From Bradyrhizobium tropiciagri (GTDB lineage: Bacteria; Pseudomonadota; Alphaproteobacteria; Rhizobiales; Xanthobacteraceae), in the NCBI RefSeq assembly GCF_018130545.1, contig NZ_JAFCKF010000008.1:310001-374000 (forward strand): DNA of 64,000 nucleotides, written 5' to 3'. The notes under the pieces are model-generated. The model was not told the origin of the DNA. It did no database searches and worked only from the letters and a program-made list of their open reading frames with translations. Both the position numbers and the translations under genes were made by a program. Below, piece after piece: positions 33,918 through 43,211 of the stretch. Within the stretch, counting starts at the first letter, position 1. Each line of letters opens with the position of its first letter.

Positions 33918-35312
33918 ATGCACGGACTTTTCAAGTGGAGTAGCAAGTGGTGGCCGGGGGTGATTCCACTGGTCGTCCTGTGGGGTCTCGCTGCCTGGAG
34001 CTCAACGGCAACGGTCGAAGCGGATCTCGCCGCGCGTTCTAATGCCGCACTCAAGGACACCGTCCTCGACAAGCGCCGCATCAGCGTCGACGGCCGCGAC
34101 GTGACCTTTGCCGCCAACGCCTTCTCCGAAGACGGCCGGCTCAGCGCGGTGGCCTCGGTTGAGGTCGTGCCCGGCGTGCGGCTGGTCAATGACGAGACCC
34201 GCCTCGTTCCCGAAGCCAAGCCCTTTGTCTGGTCCGCCGAACGCGACGTGGTGCGGGTCACGCTCGGCGGCAACGCGCCGCTGCCGGCGAGCAAGAGCAA
34301 GCTGACCGAGGCCGCCAAGGCCGGTCTCGGCGGGGTCGAGGTGGCCGATCAGATGGCGCTCGCCCGCGGCGCGCCGCCGCGGTTCGACACGGCGGCGCTG
34401 TTGCTGCTCGACCAGATCGGCAAGCTGAAGGAAGGCAAGATCACGCTGACCGACAACAAGGTCAATCTCGCGGGCATGGCGCGCGAACTCGGCGGACGCG
34501 AAGCGGTTGCCGCCGCGCTGAAGAACCTGCCGGACGGCTATTCGATCGCCGCCAACGACATCAAAGCGCCGCCTTACGTGTTCCAGGCCTACAAGGACCC
34601 GGTCGCGGTGACGCTGACGCTGACCGGCTACGTGCCCGACAACAACGTGCACGCCGCGCTGGTCGCCGCGGCCGGCCGCAAGTTCTTCAGCGAGAAGGTG
34701 GTCGACAATCTCAAGGCCAGCATCGGAGCGCCGTCGGGGTTTGCGGCAGCGGTGGTGCCGGCGCTGGGCGCGCTGTCGCGGCTGTCGACCGGCACGCTTG
34801 TGGTGTCGGACCGCGAGGTGAAGCTGTCCGGCGATGCGCTCTATGATGCCGCGGCCGGCCAGATCCGCGACGGGCTCGGCAAGGACTTTCCGCAGGGCTG
34901 GCAGTACAAGGCGGAGGTCACGGTGAAGCCCGCCGCCGCGCCGGTCGATCCGACCGTGTGCCAGCAGTTGTTTTCCGAGATCCTCTCGAAGGGCAAGATC
35001 CGCTTCGAGTCAGGGAAGGCTGACATCGTTCCGGATTCCGCCGGGCTGCTCGACCGCCTGATCGAGACCGCGATGCGCTGCCCCAATGCGACGATCGAGG
35101 TTGCCGGCCATACCGACAGCGACGGCGAGGAGGCGGCCAACCAGGCACTGTCGGAGCGGCGCGCGCAGGCCGTGGTCGATTACCTGGTGCGCGCCGGTCT
35201 GCCTGCCAACCGCTTCACGCCGATCGGCTATGGAAGCACGCAGCCGCTCGCCGGCAACGAGAGTGAAGACGGCAAGGCGCAGAACCGCCGCATCGAATTC
35301 GTGGTGAAGTAG
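33918..35312 (+). CDS. OmpA C-terminal-domain protein with BON-like repeats, membrane anchored
   Basis: 464 residues. One N-terminal membrane helix (VIPLVVLWGLAAWSSTATV) is followed by alternating strand-helix segments that look like BON modules, for example KRRISVDGRDVTFAANAF and TLTGYVPDNNVHAALVAAAG. The C-terminus is an OmpA peptidoglycan-binding domain (IRFESGKADIVPDSAGLLDRLIE, VAGHTDSDGEEAANQALSERRAQAVVDYLVRAGL, NRRIEFVV). The layout resembles mycobacterial ArfA and would link inner membrane and peptidoglycan. Followed two bases after the stop by a small membrane-protein gene. Confidence 0.82.
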   Translation: MHGLFKWSSKWWPGVIPLVVLWGLAAWSSTATVEADLAARSNAALKDTVLDKRRISVDGRDVTFAANAFSEDGRLSAVASVEVVPGVRLVNDETRLVPEAKPFVWSAERDVVRVTLGGNAPLPASKSKLTEAAKAGLGGVEVADQMALARGAPPRFDTAALLLLDQIGKLKEGKITLTDNKVNLAGMARELGGREAVAAALKNLPDGYSIAANDIKAPPYVFQAYKDPVAVTLTLTGYVPDNNVHAALVAAAGRKFFSEKVVDNLKASIGAPSGFAAAVVPALGALSRLSTGTLVVSDREVKLSGDALYDAAAGQIRDGLGKDFPQGWQYKAEVTVKPAAAPVDPTVCQQLFSEILSKGKIRFESGKADIVPDSAGLLDRLIETAMRCPNATIEVAGHTDSDGEEAANQALSERRAQAVVDYLVRAGLPANRFTPIGYGSTQPLAGNESEDGKAQNRRIEFVVK

Positions 35313-35314
35313 CG

Positions 35315-35611
35315 ATGACCGTGCTCGCGACATTCTTCTGGGGTTGGCTGCTCGGCGCCGCGCTGCTCGGCTTTTGTATGGGCTGGATCGCGGTGGTGCA
35401 TCGGGCGCAGGGAGTCTCGAAAGTCTGGATGCGCTGGCTGGCGTTGCTCGCGGTTGCGCTGATCGCGGCGTCGTTCGCGCGGATCGTGCCCGGCCGCTTC
35501 GGCTACTGGCTCGACCTCTTCCTGATCATGTTCGCGCTCTATCTCGTCGGCTGCGCGATCGGCTCCTGGTTGCGCGACTGGGTGGTCTCGCGCAGCAAGC
35601 CGGCGAGCTGA
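35315..35611 (+). CDS. Small inner membrane protein
   Basis: 98 residues with three hydrophobic stretches (FFWGWLLGAALLGFCMGWIAVV, WLALLAVALIAASFARIV, LDLFLIMFALYLVGCAIGSWL). It starts two bases after the stop of the OmpA-like gene and is presumably translated with it. No family was recognised; by position it may assist the envelope function of its neighbour. Confidence 0.7.
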   Translation: MTVLATFFWGWLLGAALLGFCMGWIAVVHRAQGVSKVWMRWLALLAVALIAASFARIVPGRFGYWLDLFLIMFALYLVGCAIGSWLRDWVVSRSKPAS

Positions 35612-35911
35612 CATGGCGCTTCATCACGGCGCGTTGAGCAGTCGTCCCGTAGTTTACCGGATGGCCCTGCGGGCCGTTCACTGGGCTAACTGCCGCACGT
35701 TGCACGTCAGGCTTGTCGAAGGTGGCGAGAAACGCGCATATTTGTGCATCCGCTGTCATGAATCATCCCTAATATCTTGAAGATGCGCGTTTTATTGTCT
35801 TTTGACGAATTCCACTCCGGTCTAAAACGCGCTACACGGGGCGGGGTACAGCGAAGCGCCGGCGGAGTTCGCCCGGGTGCCGTCGTCGCGGGATCGCAAT
35901 TCGAGGTCTAG
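35612..35911. other. Intergenic region, no gene seen
   Basis: The 300 bases become AT-richer from about 35735 (CATATTTGTGCATC, CCCTAATATCTTGAAG, TTTTATTGTCTTTTGACG), which suggests the promoter of the UPF0104 gene. CTGTCAT, a Pho-box half site, occurs at 35753, but a second half at the right spacing is missing. No RNA gene is recognised. Confidence 0.4.
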
Positions 35912-36967
35912 ATGCTGGAAGCAACAGGCAGGGCGATGGCGTTTCTGCGCCAGAAGCAAATCCTGCATCGGCTGGGTGTTGTCATCAGCATCGCCGTCAT
36001 CGGCATCGCCTGCTACGTCCTCTATCACATGCTGCGCGGCATCGACACCAACGAGGTGCTCGAGGCCATAAAGAGCACCGAGCCGCGGCAAATCGCGCTG
36101 GCAGGACTGTTCGTCGCAGCGGGCTATTTCACGCTGACCTTCTACGACCTGTTCGCGGTGCGCGCGATCGGTCACTCCCACGTGCCCTACCGCGTCAACG
36201 CGCTCGCAGCGTTCACCTCCTATTCGATCGGCCACAATGTCGGCGCCAGCGTCTTCACCGGCGGCGCGGTGCGCTACCGGATCTATTCGGCCTGCGGACT
36301 GAACGCGATCGACGTCGCCAAGATCTGCTTTCTCGCCGGGCTTACTTTCTGGCTCGGCAATGCCGCGGTGCTTGGACTCGGCATCGCCTATCATCCGGAG
36401 GCTGCCGCCAACATCGACCAGCTCCCGCCTTGGCTCAACAGGGTGCTGGCGTTTGCGATCATCATCGCGCTGGTCGCCTATGTGGTCTGGGTCTGGACCC
36501 AGCCGCGGGTGGTCGGCCGCGGTCCCTGGACGGTGACCCTGCCGGGCGGTCCGTTGACGCTGCTGCAGATCGCGATCGGCATCGTCGACCTCGGCTTCTG
36601 TGCGCTGGCGATGTACGTGCTGGTGCCGGATGAGCCCAATCTCGGCTTCGTCGTGGTCGCGGTCATCTTCGTGTCGGCGACCCTGCTCGGCTTCGCCAGC
36701 CACTCCCCCGGCGGGCTCGGGGTGTTCGATGCCGCCATGCTGGTCGGCCTGTGGCAGATGGACCGCGAGGACCTGCTCGGCGGTATGCTGCTGTTCCGCC
36801 TGCTCTACTATATTGCGCCGTTCGTCATATCTGTAATCTTGCTGACGTTTCGGGAGGTTATCGTCGGCGCCCGACTCAAACGGCTGCCGCAGGCTGATTC
36901 GGGTCCCCGCGCCGAGCCGCATCATGAGGCGGTTCTGGTCCGTAAGCGTGGTGACTCCGGCGTCTGA
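35912..36967 (+). CDS. UPF0104 / lysylphosphatidylglycerol synthase-like membrane protein
   Basis: 351 residues, about eight membrane helices: VVISIAVIGIACYVLYHML, IALAGLFVAAGYFTLTFYDLFAVRAIG, AFTSYSIGHNVGASVFTGGAVRYRIYSACGL and ASHSPGGLGVFDAAMLVGLWQM. The SY.IGHN.GAS.FTGGAVRYR and SHSPGGLGVFD motifs are those of YbhN/MprF flippase-like domains. It lacks the soluble synthase domain of MprF, so it is probably a lipid flippase or transporter rather than a lysyl-lipid synthase. It sits just upstream of phoR on the same strand. Confidence 0.82.
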   Translation: MLEATGRAMAFLRQKQILHRLGVVISIAVIGIACYVLYHMLRGIDTNEVLEAIKSTEPRQIALAGLFVAAGYFTLTFYDLFAVRAIGHSHVPYRVNALAAFTSYSIGHNVGASVFTGGAVRYRIYSACGLNAIDVAKICFLAGLTFWLGNAAVLGLGIAYHPEAAANIDQLPPWLNRVLAFAIIIALVAYVVWVWTQPRVVGRGPWTVTLPGGPLTLLQIAIGIVDLGFCALAMYVLVPDEPNLGFVVVAVIFVSATLLGFASHSPGGLGVFDAAMLVGLWQMDREDLLGGMLLFRLLYYIAPFVISVILLTFREVIVGARLKRLPQADSGPRAEPHHEAVLVRKRGDSGV

Positions 36968-37036
36968 CGAAGCGGCCCGATGCCTCCCGAGGGAAGGTCG
37001 TTATGACCGCGCCTGGGGGAGACATGAACCGACGGG

Positions 37037-38365
37037 ATGAAAGCCGCCGCGATGGCAATTGACGATACGCCGCAATCCATCTTCTCGCCCTGGCCCGACC
37101 GGCTGCGCCATTCTGCGCTGATCCTGCTTGCCGCCGCGCTGGCGCTGAGCGTGGTGGTCGCGCTCGGCGAATTGTCGCTGGTGCGTGCCTGCGCGGTGTT
37201 TGTCTGCATCGCGGCCGCAGCGCTGGTGCCGTGGCGGCTGCATGATGCCGGGACCTCGCGCGAGGATGTCCGCGGCGTCAATCCGGTGGAGGCCGCCGCC
37301 GTCAGCGCCGTCGTCGCCGGCATGCCGGACCCCGCCGTGCTGCTCGATCGCGCCGGCCGCGTCATCCATCTCAACGCCGCCGCGGCCGAGCTAGCGCCGG
37401 CGCTGAGGCGGAACGAACTGGCGCAATTTGCCCTGCGTTCGCCGGAGATTATCACCGCGCTGCGCGAGGCGATCGCGACCACCGAGCCGCGCCGCGCCAC
37501 CTACACCGACCACGTCCCGGTCGATCGCTGGATGGAATTGGTGATCACGCCGGTGCCGGTGCCGACCCAGTTCGGCGGCACCGAGAAGTGCATGCTGATG
37601 ACGTTCCACGATCTGACGCCGCTGCGCCGGGTCGAGGAGATGCGTGCCGACTTCGTCGCCAATGCCAGCCACGAGCTGCGTACCCCGCTCGCCGCGCTGT
37701 CCGGCTTCATCGACACGCTGCAGGGGCCGGCGCGCGAGGACGCGCGAGCGCGCGAACGCTTCCTCGGCATCATGCACACCCAGGCCACCCGCATGGCCCG
37801 CCTGATCGACGATCTGTTGTCGCTGTCGCGGGTCGAGCTGTCGGCCCATGTGCGGCCCGAGGCCTCGATCGACATCGTGCCGATCATCCGCCAGGTGGCC
37901 GACGGGCTCGAGGCGCTGGCCAGCGAGCGCCAGGTCGAGATCGACGTCGACCTGCCCCAGACCCCGGTCACGATCGCCGGCGACCGCGAGGAACTGCTGC
38001 GCCTGTTCGAGAACCTGATCGAGAACGCCCTCAAATACGGCGCCTCCGGGGGGCGCGTCATAGTGTCGCTCAATCAGGCCGTTTCGGGCGCATCGGGCGA
38101 GGGGACCCCCGAAATCCGTGTCATGGTACGGGATTTCGGCCCTGGCATCGCGCCGGAGCACCTGCCGCGGCTGACCGAGCGGTTCTACCGGGTGGACGTC
38201 GGCGACAGCCGGAACCAGGGCGGAACGGGCCTCGGATTATCGCTGGTGAAACATATTCTTAACCGTCATCGCGGGCGTCTTGTGATCGAGAGCGTGCCGA
38301 ACAATGGCGCGACTTTTACCGCCTGTTTTCCCCGGCCGAAGACCCCGTTGCCGACCCATAGCTGA
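37037..38365 (+). CDS. phoR: Phosphate regulon sensor histidine kinase
   Basis: 442 residues. Two N-terminal membrane helices (SALILLAAALALSVVVALGEL, ACAVFVCIAAAALVPW) flank a very short periplasmic turn, as in PhoR. A PAS-like region (VVAGMPDPAVLLDRAGRVIHLNAAAAEL) leads to HisKA with H212 in ASHELRTPLAALSGF and an ATPase domain (LIENALKYGASGG, DFGPGIAPEH, GGTGLGLSLVKHILNRHRG). It phosphorylates PhoB under phosphate limitation. The start is uncertain: ATGs at 37037 and 37052 are possible. Confidence 0.92.
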   Translation: MKAAAMAIDDTPQSIFSPWPDRLRHSALILLAAALALSVVVALGELSLVRACAVFVCIAAAALVPWRLHDAGTSREDVRGVNPVEAAAVSAVVAGMPDPAVLLDRAGRVIHLNAAAAELAPALRRNELAQFALRSPEIITALREAIATTEPRRATYTDHVPVDRWMELVITPVPVPTQFGGTEKCMLMTFHDLTPLRRVEEMRADFVANASHELRTPLAALSGFIDTLQGPAREDARARERFLGIMHTQATRMARLIDDLLSLSRVELSAHVRPEASIDIVPIIRQVADGLEALASERQVEIDVDLPQTPVTIAGDREELLRLFENLIENALKYGASGGRVIVSLNQAVSGASGEGTPEIRVMVRDFGPGIAPEHLPRLTERFYRVDVGDSRNQGGTGLGLSLVKHILNRHRGRLVIESVPNNGATFTACFPRPKTPLPTHS

Positions 38366-38385
38366 GCGTTTTCAGTCGCTTAGCT

Positions 38386-38403
38386 CTGTCATCCAACTGT
38401 CAT
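38386..38403 (+). promoter_or_regulatory. Perfect Pho box upstream of pstS
   Basis: CTGTCAT (38386-38392), four bases CCAA, then CTGTCAT (38397-38403) is an exact Pho box. It lies 99 bases upstream of the pstS start, in the phoR-pstS gap. PhoB binding here should induce pstSCAB-phoU-phoB under phosphate starvation and make phoB autoregulated. Confidence 0.9.
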
Positions 38404-38501
38404 CCAACCTTCGTAAAAGCAGCACCGACCGCTCCTAGATGGACCGGCGTGAGCGCGATCGGGCGCATTCGGCGCTTCGCTCACAAGATGGAGACCACCC
38501 C

Positions 38502-39512
38502 ATGAATTTCATCAAAGCAATCGTCGTTGCCGGCATGGTGGCCGCTTCGACGTCGGCCTTCGCTGCCGATATTACCGGCGCGGGCGCGACGTTTCCGTTC
38601 CCGATCTATTCCAAGTGGGCTGACGCCTACAAGAAGGACACCGGCAATGGCCTGAACTATCAGTCGATCGGTTCGGGCGCCGGCATCAAGCAGATCCAGG
38701 CCAAGACCGTGACCTTCGGCGCCACCGACGCGCCGCTCAAGGCCGAGCAGCTCGAGAAGGACGGCCTCGTCCAGTGGCCGATGGTGATGGGCGCGATCGT
38801 TCCGGTCGTGAACGTCGAAGGCATCAAGTCGGGCGATCTCGTGCTCTCGGGCGAAGTGCTCGGCGACATCTATCTCGGCAAGATCACCAAGTGGAATGAC
38901 GCGGCGATCGCCAAGCTCAATCCGAAGCTGACCCTGCCGGCCGACGCGATCACCGTCGTGCGCCGTTCGGATGGTTCGGGCACCACCTTCAACTTCACCG
39001 ACTACCTCTCCAAGTCGAACGCCGACTGGAAGTCCAAGGTCGGTTCCGGCACCGCGGTCGAGTGGCCGGTCGGCGTTGGCGCCAAGGGCAACGAAGGCGT
39101 TGCCGGCAACATCAGCCAGACCAAGAACGCGATCGGCTACGTCGAATACGCCTACGCCAAGCAGAACAAGCTGACCTACACCGCGCTGGTCAACAAGGCC
39201 GGCAAGACCGTGCAGCCGACCATCGCCGCCTTCCAGGCTGCCGCCTCGAATGCCGACTGGTCCAAGGCTCCCGGCTACTACGTGATCCTGACCGACCAGC
39301 CGGGCGAAGCCTCCTGGCCGATCACCGCGGCGACCTTCATCCTGATGCACAAGGATTCGACCGACAAGGCGGCCTCGCAGGAAGCGATCAAGTTCTTCAA
39401 GTACGCCTTCGAGAAGGGTGGCAAGGCGGCCGAAGAGCTCGACTACATCCCGATGCCGGACTCGGTCGTCAAGCTGATCGAGAAGACCTGGTCCTCGGAC
39501 ATCAAGAGCTAA
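38502..39512 (+). CDS. pstS: Phosphate ABC transporter periplasmic binding protein
   Basis: 336 residues from the ATG at 38502. Signal peptide [20 protein letters not shown], cleaved before [20 protein letters not shown], the PstS start. Phosphate-binding motifs [21 protein letters not shown] and [17 protein letters not shown] are intact. It delivers phosphate to PstCA in the inner membrane. Directly under the Pho box, and followed by a strong hairpin that could favour its expression over the rest of the operon. Confidence 0.95.
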   Translation: MNFIKAIVVAGMVAASTSAFAADITGAGATFPFPIYSKWADAYKKDTGNGLNYQSIGSGAGIKQIQAKTVTFGATDAPLKAEQLEKDGLVQWPMVMGAIVPVVNVEGIKSGDLVLSGEVLGDIYLGKITKWNDAAIAKLNPKLTLPADAITVVRRSDGSGTTFNFTDYLSKSNADWKSKVGSGTAVEWPVGVGAKGNEGVAGNISQTKNAIGYVEYAYAKQNKLTYTALVNKAGKTVQPTIAAFQAAASNADWSKAPGYYVILTDQPGEASWPITAATFILMHKDSTDKAASQEAIKFFKYAFEKGGKAAEELDYIPMPDSVVKLIEKTWSSDIKS

Positions 39513-39532
39513 GTCCGACGCATCGAACAACG

Positions 39533-39560
39533 CCTGTGCCGCCTCTCAAGGCGGCACAGG
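39533..39560 (+). terminator. Hairpin between pstS and pstC
   Basis: CCTGTGCCGCC (39533-39543), loop TCTCAA, GGCGGCACAGG (39550-39560): an exact 11-base stem with no U run after it. It is more likely an mRNA stabiliser or partial terminator than a full stop, raising pstS mRNA over pstCAB. A weaker 7-base stem is at 39642-39660; the rest of 39513-39751 has no gene. Confidence 0.6.
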
Positions 39561-39751
39561 TTGAACGATCAAGACGTTAAGCGACTAAATCCGGGCTCCA
39601 TCCAATCACCGCGGCAACAAGCGCGGGAGGGACCCGGGGTTCGCGCCTCCGGCAGGCGCGGCCGGAACGGCGCCCGGTCACAGGCGTCACTGAGGATCGC
39701 TTCGGGGCGTAGCGGTTTGCGTGGCTTTCACATAGTAAAGAGGGAATTGGC

Positions 39752-40750
39752 GTGGCAGACATGGCTGTTCAGGGCGATGTGATGGAAGCCGCGGGACCTT
39801 ACGATCGCGCCAAGGCCCTCAGTGCCTTCAAGCTCGGTGATCTCACCTTCTATTGGATCACCCGCGTCTCGGCGATCTCGGTCCTCTTGATCCTCGGCGG
39901 CATCATCCTGTCGCTGATCGTCGGCGCCTGGCCGGCGATGAAGGAATACGGCTTCGCCTTCCTCTGGACCCAGCGCTGGGCGCCCTCAGCCGATCCGCCG
40001 GTGCTCGGCGCGCTCGGCCCGATCTACGGCACGCTGATCACCTCGATCATCGCCATGCTGATCGCGATCCCGGTCGGCATCGGCATCGCCGTGTTCCTCA
40101 CCGAGCTGTGCCCGCAGATGCTGCGCCGCCCCATCGGCATCGCCATCGAGCTGCTCGCCGGCATCCCCTCCATCATCTACGGCATGTGGGGCTTCTTCGT
40201 GCTGGGCCCGTTCCTGGCCAACACCTTCCAGCCGTTCATGATCCGGATCTTCGAAGGTGTTCCGGTGCTGGGCGCGGTGTTCGCCGGCCCGCCGTCCTAT
40301 CTCAGCCTGTTCAACGCGGCGCTGATCCTCGCCATCATGGTGCTGCCCTTCATCACCGCGATCTCGGTCGACGTGTTCAAGACCGTACCGTCGGTGCTCA
40401 AGGAAGCCGCCTACGGCATGGGCTGCACCACCTGGGAAGTCGTCCGCAACGTCGTGATCCCCTACACAAGGGTCGGCGTGATCGGCGGCATCATGCTGGC
40501 GCTCGGCCGCGCGCTCGGCGAGACCATGGCGGTGACCTTCATCATCGGCAACTCGTTCCGCATCTCGTCGTCGATCTTCGCGCCGGGCACCACGATCTCG
40601 GCCGCGATCGCGTCCGAATTCGCCGAGAGCGACGGCCTGCACCAGTCCGGCCTGATCCTGCTCGGCCTCTTGCTGTTCGTGCTGACCTTCTTCGTGCTGG
40701 CCGGCGCGCGGCTGATGCTGATGCGGCTCGAGAAGAAGGCGGGGAAGTGA
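39752..40750 (+). CDS. pstC: Phosphate ABC transporter permease PstC
   Basis: 332 residues from a GTG start at 39752 (AGAGGGA upstream). Six membrane helices with the BPD-transport coupling loop [46 protein letters not shown]. The N-terminal 30 residues are cytoplasmic. It forms the channel with PstA. The next gene starts four bases after its stop. Confidence 0.95.
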   Translation: MADMAVQGDVMEAAGPYDRAKALSAFKLGDLTFYWITRVSAISVLLILGGIILSLIVGAWPAMKEYGFAFLWTQRWAPSADPPVLGALGPIYGTLITSIIAMLIAIPVGIGIAVFLTELCPQMLRRPIGIAIELLAGIPSIIYGMWGFFVLGPFLANTFQPFMIRIFEGVPVLGAVFAGPPSYLSLFNAALILAIMVLPFITAISVDVFKTVPSVLKEAAYGMGCTTWEVVRNVVIPYTRVGVIGGIMLALGRALGETMAVTFIIGNSFRISSSIFAPGTTISAAIASEFAESDGLHQSGLILLGLLLFVLTFFVLAGARLMLMRLEKKAGK

Positions 40751-40754
40751 CGCC

Positions 40755-41600
40755 ATGAACCCGATTTACAGATCCCGCCGTCGCAGCGACATCGTCATCC
40801 GCGCACTTTGCGTAGGCGCCGCGCTGTTCGGCGTCACCTGGCTGGCGCTGATCCTGTTCACGCTGCTCTACAACGGCCTTGCCGGCCTCAGCGTGCAGCT
40901 GTTCACCCAGAACACGCCGCCGCCTGGCTCGACCGATGGCGGCCTGCTCAACGCCATCGTCGGCTCGGTGATCATGACGGTGATCGGCGTCGGCATCGGC
41001 GCGCCGCTCGGCCTGTTTGCCGGCACCTACCTCGCCGAATACGGCAAGCACGACAAGCTCACCTCGGTGATCCGCTTCATCAACGACATCCTGCTCAGCG
41101 CGCCGTCGATCATCATCGGCCTGTTCATCTACGGTGCGGTGGTGGTGCCGATGCGCGGCTTCTCGGCGATTGCCGGCGCGCTCGCGCTCGCCGTGATCGT
41201 GATCCCGGTCGTGTTGCGCACCACCGAGGACATGCTGCTGCTGGTGCCCAATCCGCTGCGCGAGGCGGCCTCCGCGCTCGGCCTGCCGCGTTCGCTGGTG
41301 ATCAAGCGGATCGCTTATCGTGCCGCGCGATCGGGGCTGATCACCGGCGTGCTGCTGGCGACCGCGCGTGTCGCCGGCGAAACCGCGCCGCTGCTGTTTA
41401 CCGCGCTGTCGAACCAGTTCTTCAGCTGGGACTTGACCAAGACGATGGCCAACCTGCCGGTGACCATCAACAACTTCGTGCAGAGCCCCTACGCCTACTG
41501 GAAAGAACTGGCGTGGAGCGGCGCGCTGCTCATCACCTTCACCGTGCTCGCGTTGAATATCGGCGCGCGTATCCTTGGTGCCGAAAGGGCCGCAAAATGA
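40755..41600 (+). CDS. pstA: Phosphate ABC transporter permease PstA
   Basis: 281 residues with six membrane helices. Typical PstA segments: [49 protein letters not shown] and the coupling loop [51 protein letters not shown]. It pairs with PstC. It overlaps pstB by four bases (ATGA), showing translational coupling. Confidence 0.95.
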   Translation: MNPIYRSRRRSDIVIRALCVGAALFGVTWLALILFTLLYNGLAGLSVQLFTQNTPPPGSTDGGLLNAIVGSVIMTVIGVGIGAPLGLFAGTYLAEYGKHDKLTSVIRFINDILLSAPSIIIGLFIYGAVVVPMRGFSAIAGALALAVIVIPVVLRTTEDMLLLVPNPLREAASALGLPRSLVIKRIAYRAARSGLITGVLLATARVAGETAPLLFTALSNQFFSWDLTKTMANLPVTINNFVQSPYAYWKELAWSGALLITFTVLALNIGARILGAERAAK

Positions 41601-42415
41601 CCGAGCTTTCCGTCTCCACGACTGTCGCGGGCCACGTTCCCCAGGTTCCGCTTCCGGAAGCGCCGCCGAAAGTCACGGTGCGCAACCTCAACTTCTATTA
41701 CGGCGAGCACCACGCGCTGAAGAACATCAACCTGACGCTGGGTACCAACCGCGTCACGGCGTTCATCGGCCCGTCGGGCTGCGGCAAGTCGACCCTGCTG
41801 CGCATCTTCAACCGGATGTACGACCTCTATCCGGGCCAGCGCGCGGTCGGCCAGCTGATGCTGGACCAGACCAACATCCTCGATCCCAAGCTCGACCTCA
41901 ATCTGCTCCGCGCGCGGGTCGGCATGGTGTTCCAGAAGCCGACGCCGTTCCCGATGACGATCTACGAGAATATCGCCTTCGGTATCCGCCTCTACGAGAA
42001 GATCTCGAAGTCCGAGATGGACGACCGGGTCGAGAAGGCACTGCGCGGCGGCGCACTGTGGAACGAGGTCAAGGACAAGCTGAACGCCTCCGGCCTGTCG
42101 CTGTCCGGTGGCCAGCAGCAGCGCCTGTGCATCGCGCGCACCGTCGCAGTGCGTCCCGAAGTGATCCTGTTCGACGAGCCGTGCTCGGCGCTCGATCCGA
42201 TCTCGACCGCCAAGGTCGAGGAGCTGATCCAGGAGCTCTCCGAGGACTACACGATCGCGATCGTCACCCACAACATGCAGCAGGCGGCGCGCGTCTCCGA
42301 CAAGACCGCCTTCATGTATCTCGGCGAACTGATCGAGTTTGACGACACCAACAAGATCTTCACCTCGCCGAGCGATCGACGGACTCAGGACTACATCACC
42401 GGCCGGTTCGGCTGA
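41597..42415 (+). CDS. pstB: Phosphate ABC transporter ATP-binding protein
   Basis: 272 residues starting at the ATGA overlap with pstA. Walker [14 protein letters not shown]-loop [19 protein letters not shown] (specific for PstB), signature [17 protein letters not shown], Walker [14 protein letters not shown] and switch VTHNMQQA. It energises phosphate import and takes part in signalling to PhoR through PhoU. Confidence 0.96.
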   Translation: MTELSVSTTVAGHVPQVPLPEAPPKVTVRNLNFYYGEHHALKNINLTLGTNRVTAFIGPSGCGKSTLLRIFNRMYDLYPGQRAVGQLMLDQTNILDPKLDLNLLRARVGMVFQKPTPFPMTIYENIAFGIRLYEKISKSEMDDRVEKALRGGALWNEVKDKLNASGLSLSGGQQQRLCIARTVAVRPEVILFDEPCSALDPISTAKVEELIQELSEDYTIAIVTHNMQQAARVSDKTAFMYLGELIEFDDTNKIFTSPSDRRTQDYITGRFG

Positions 42416-42426
42416 GGAGAGGGACG

Positions 42427-43143
42427 ATGGCTTCTGAACATACCGCCAAGGCATTCGACAGCGACCTGCAGGAATTGACCCGCCTGGTCGCCGAGATGGG
42501 CGGCCTCGTCGAGCGGATGATCACCGAGTCGGTCGACGCACTGATCCGGCGCGACGTCGCGCTCGGCAAGCGCGTGGTCGCCGCCGACATCGAGATCGAC
42601 AATCTGCAGCGCGTTATCGAAGAGCGCGCGGTGCTGACGATCGCCCGCCGCCAGCCGATGGCGATCGACTTGCGCGAGATCGTCAGCGCGATGCGCGTTG
42701 CCACCGACCTCGAGCGGATCGGCGACCTCGCCAAGAATATGGGCAAGCGGGTCGCAGCGCTGGAGAGCGATTTCCAGCCGCTGAAGCTGATCCGCGGCCT
42801 GGAGCACATGACCGATCTCGTGCTGTCGCAGGTCAAGTCGGTGCTCGACGCCTATGCTGCGCACGATCTGCCGGCGGCGATGAACGTCTGGAAGGGTGAC
42901 GAGGAGGTCGATGCGATCTGCACCTCGCTGTTCCGCGAGCTGCTGACCTACATGATGGAAGATCCGCGCAACATCTCGTTCTGCATCCATCTGATGTTCT
43001 GCGCCAAGAACATCGAGCGGATCGGCGATCATGCCACCAACATCGCCGAGACCGTGTTCTACATGATCGAAGGCCAGCAGATCACCGACAAGCGCCCGAA
43101 GGGCGACATGACCAATTTTGCCACCACGGTGCCGGGCACCTAA
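42427..43143 (+). CDS. phoU: Phosphate signalling regulator PhoU
   Basis: 238 residues, all-helical, with two copies of the PhoU metal-binding repeat: VSAMRVATDLERIGDLAKNMGKRV and HLMFCAKNIERIGDHATNIAE. The N-terminus TAKAFDSDLQELTRLVAEMGGLVE is standard. It restrains PhoR and the Pst transporter when phosphate is sufficient. GAGGAGAGGG precedes the ATG. Twelve bases after pstB. Confidence 0.95.
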   Translation: MASEHTAKAFDSDLQELTRLVAEMGGLVERMITESVDALIRRDVALGKRVVAADIEIDNLQRVIEERAVLTIARRQPMAIDLREIVSAMRVATDLERIGDLAKNMGKRVAALESDFQPLKLIRGLEHMTDLVLSQVKSVLDAYAAHDLPAAMNVWKGDEEVDAICTSLFRELLTYMMEDPRNISFCIHLMFCAKNIERIGDHATNIAETVFYMIEGQQITDKRPKGDMTNFATTVPGT

Positions 43144-43211
43144 GGGCACGATAGCAGGCGTTTCGGTTTGCGTCAGAGCAACGGATCACCACAGAGAAAG
43201 AACTTAGACCG

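Noticed and set aside
35753-35759. CTGTCAT as a Pho box for the UPF0104 gene
   Set aside because: A second half site is missing at the required 11-base period, so only a half site is present.
35641-35760. Possible tRNA or small RNA in the gap after the small membrane protein
   Set aside because: No cloverleaf, no TTCGA arm and no CCA-type end could be built on either strand.
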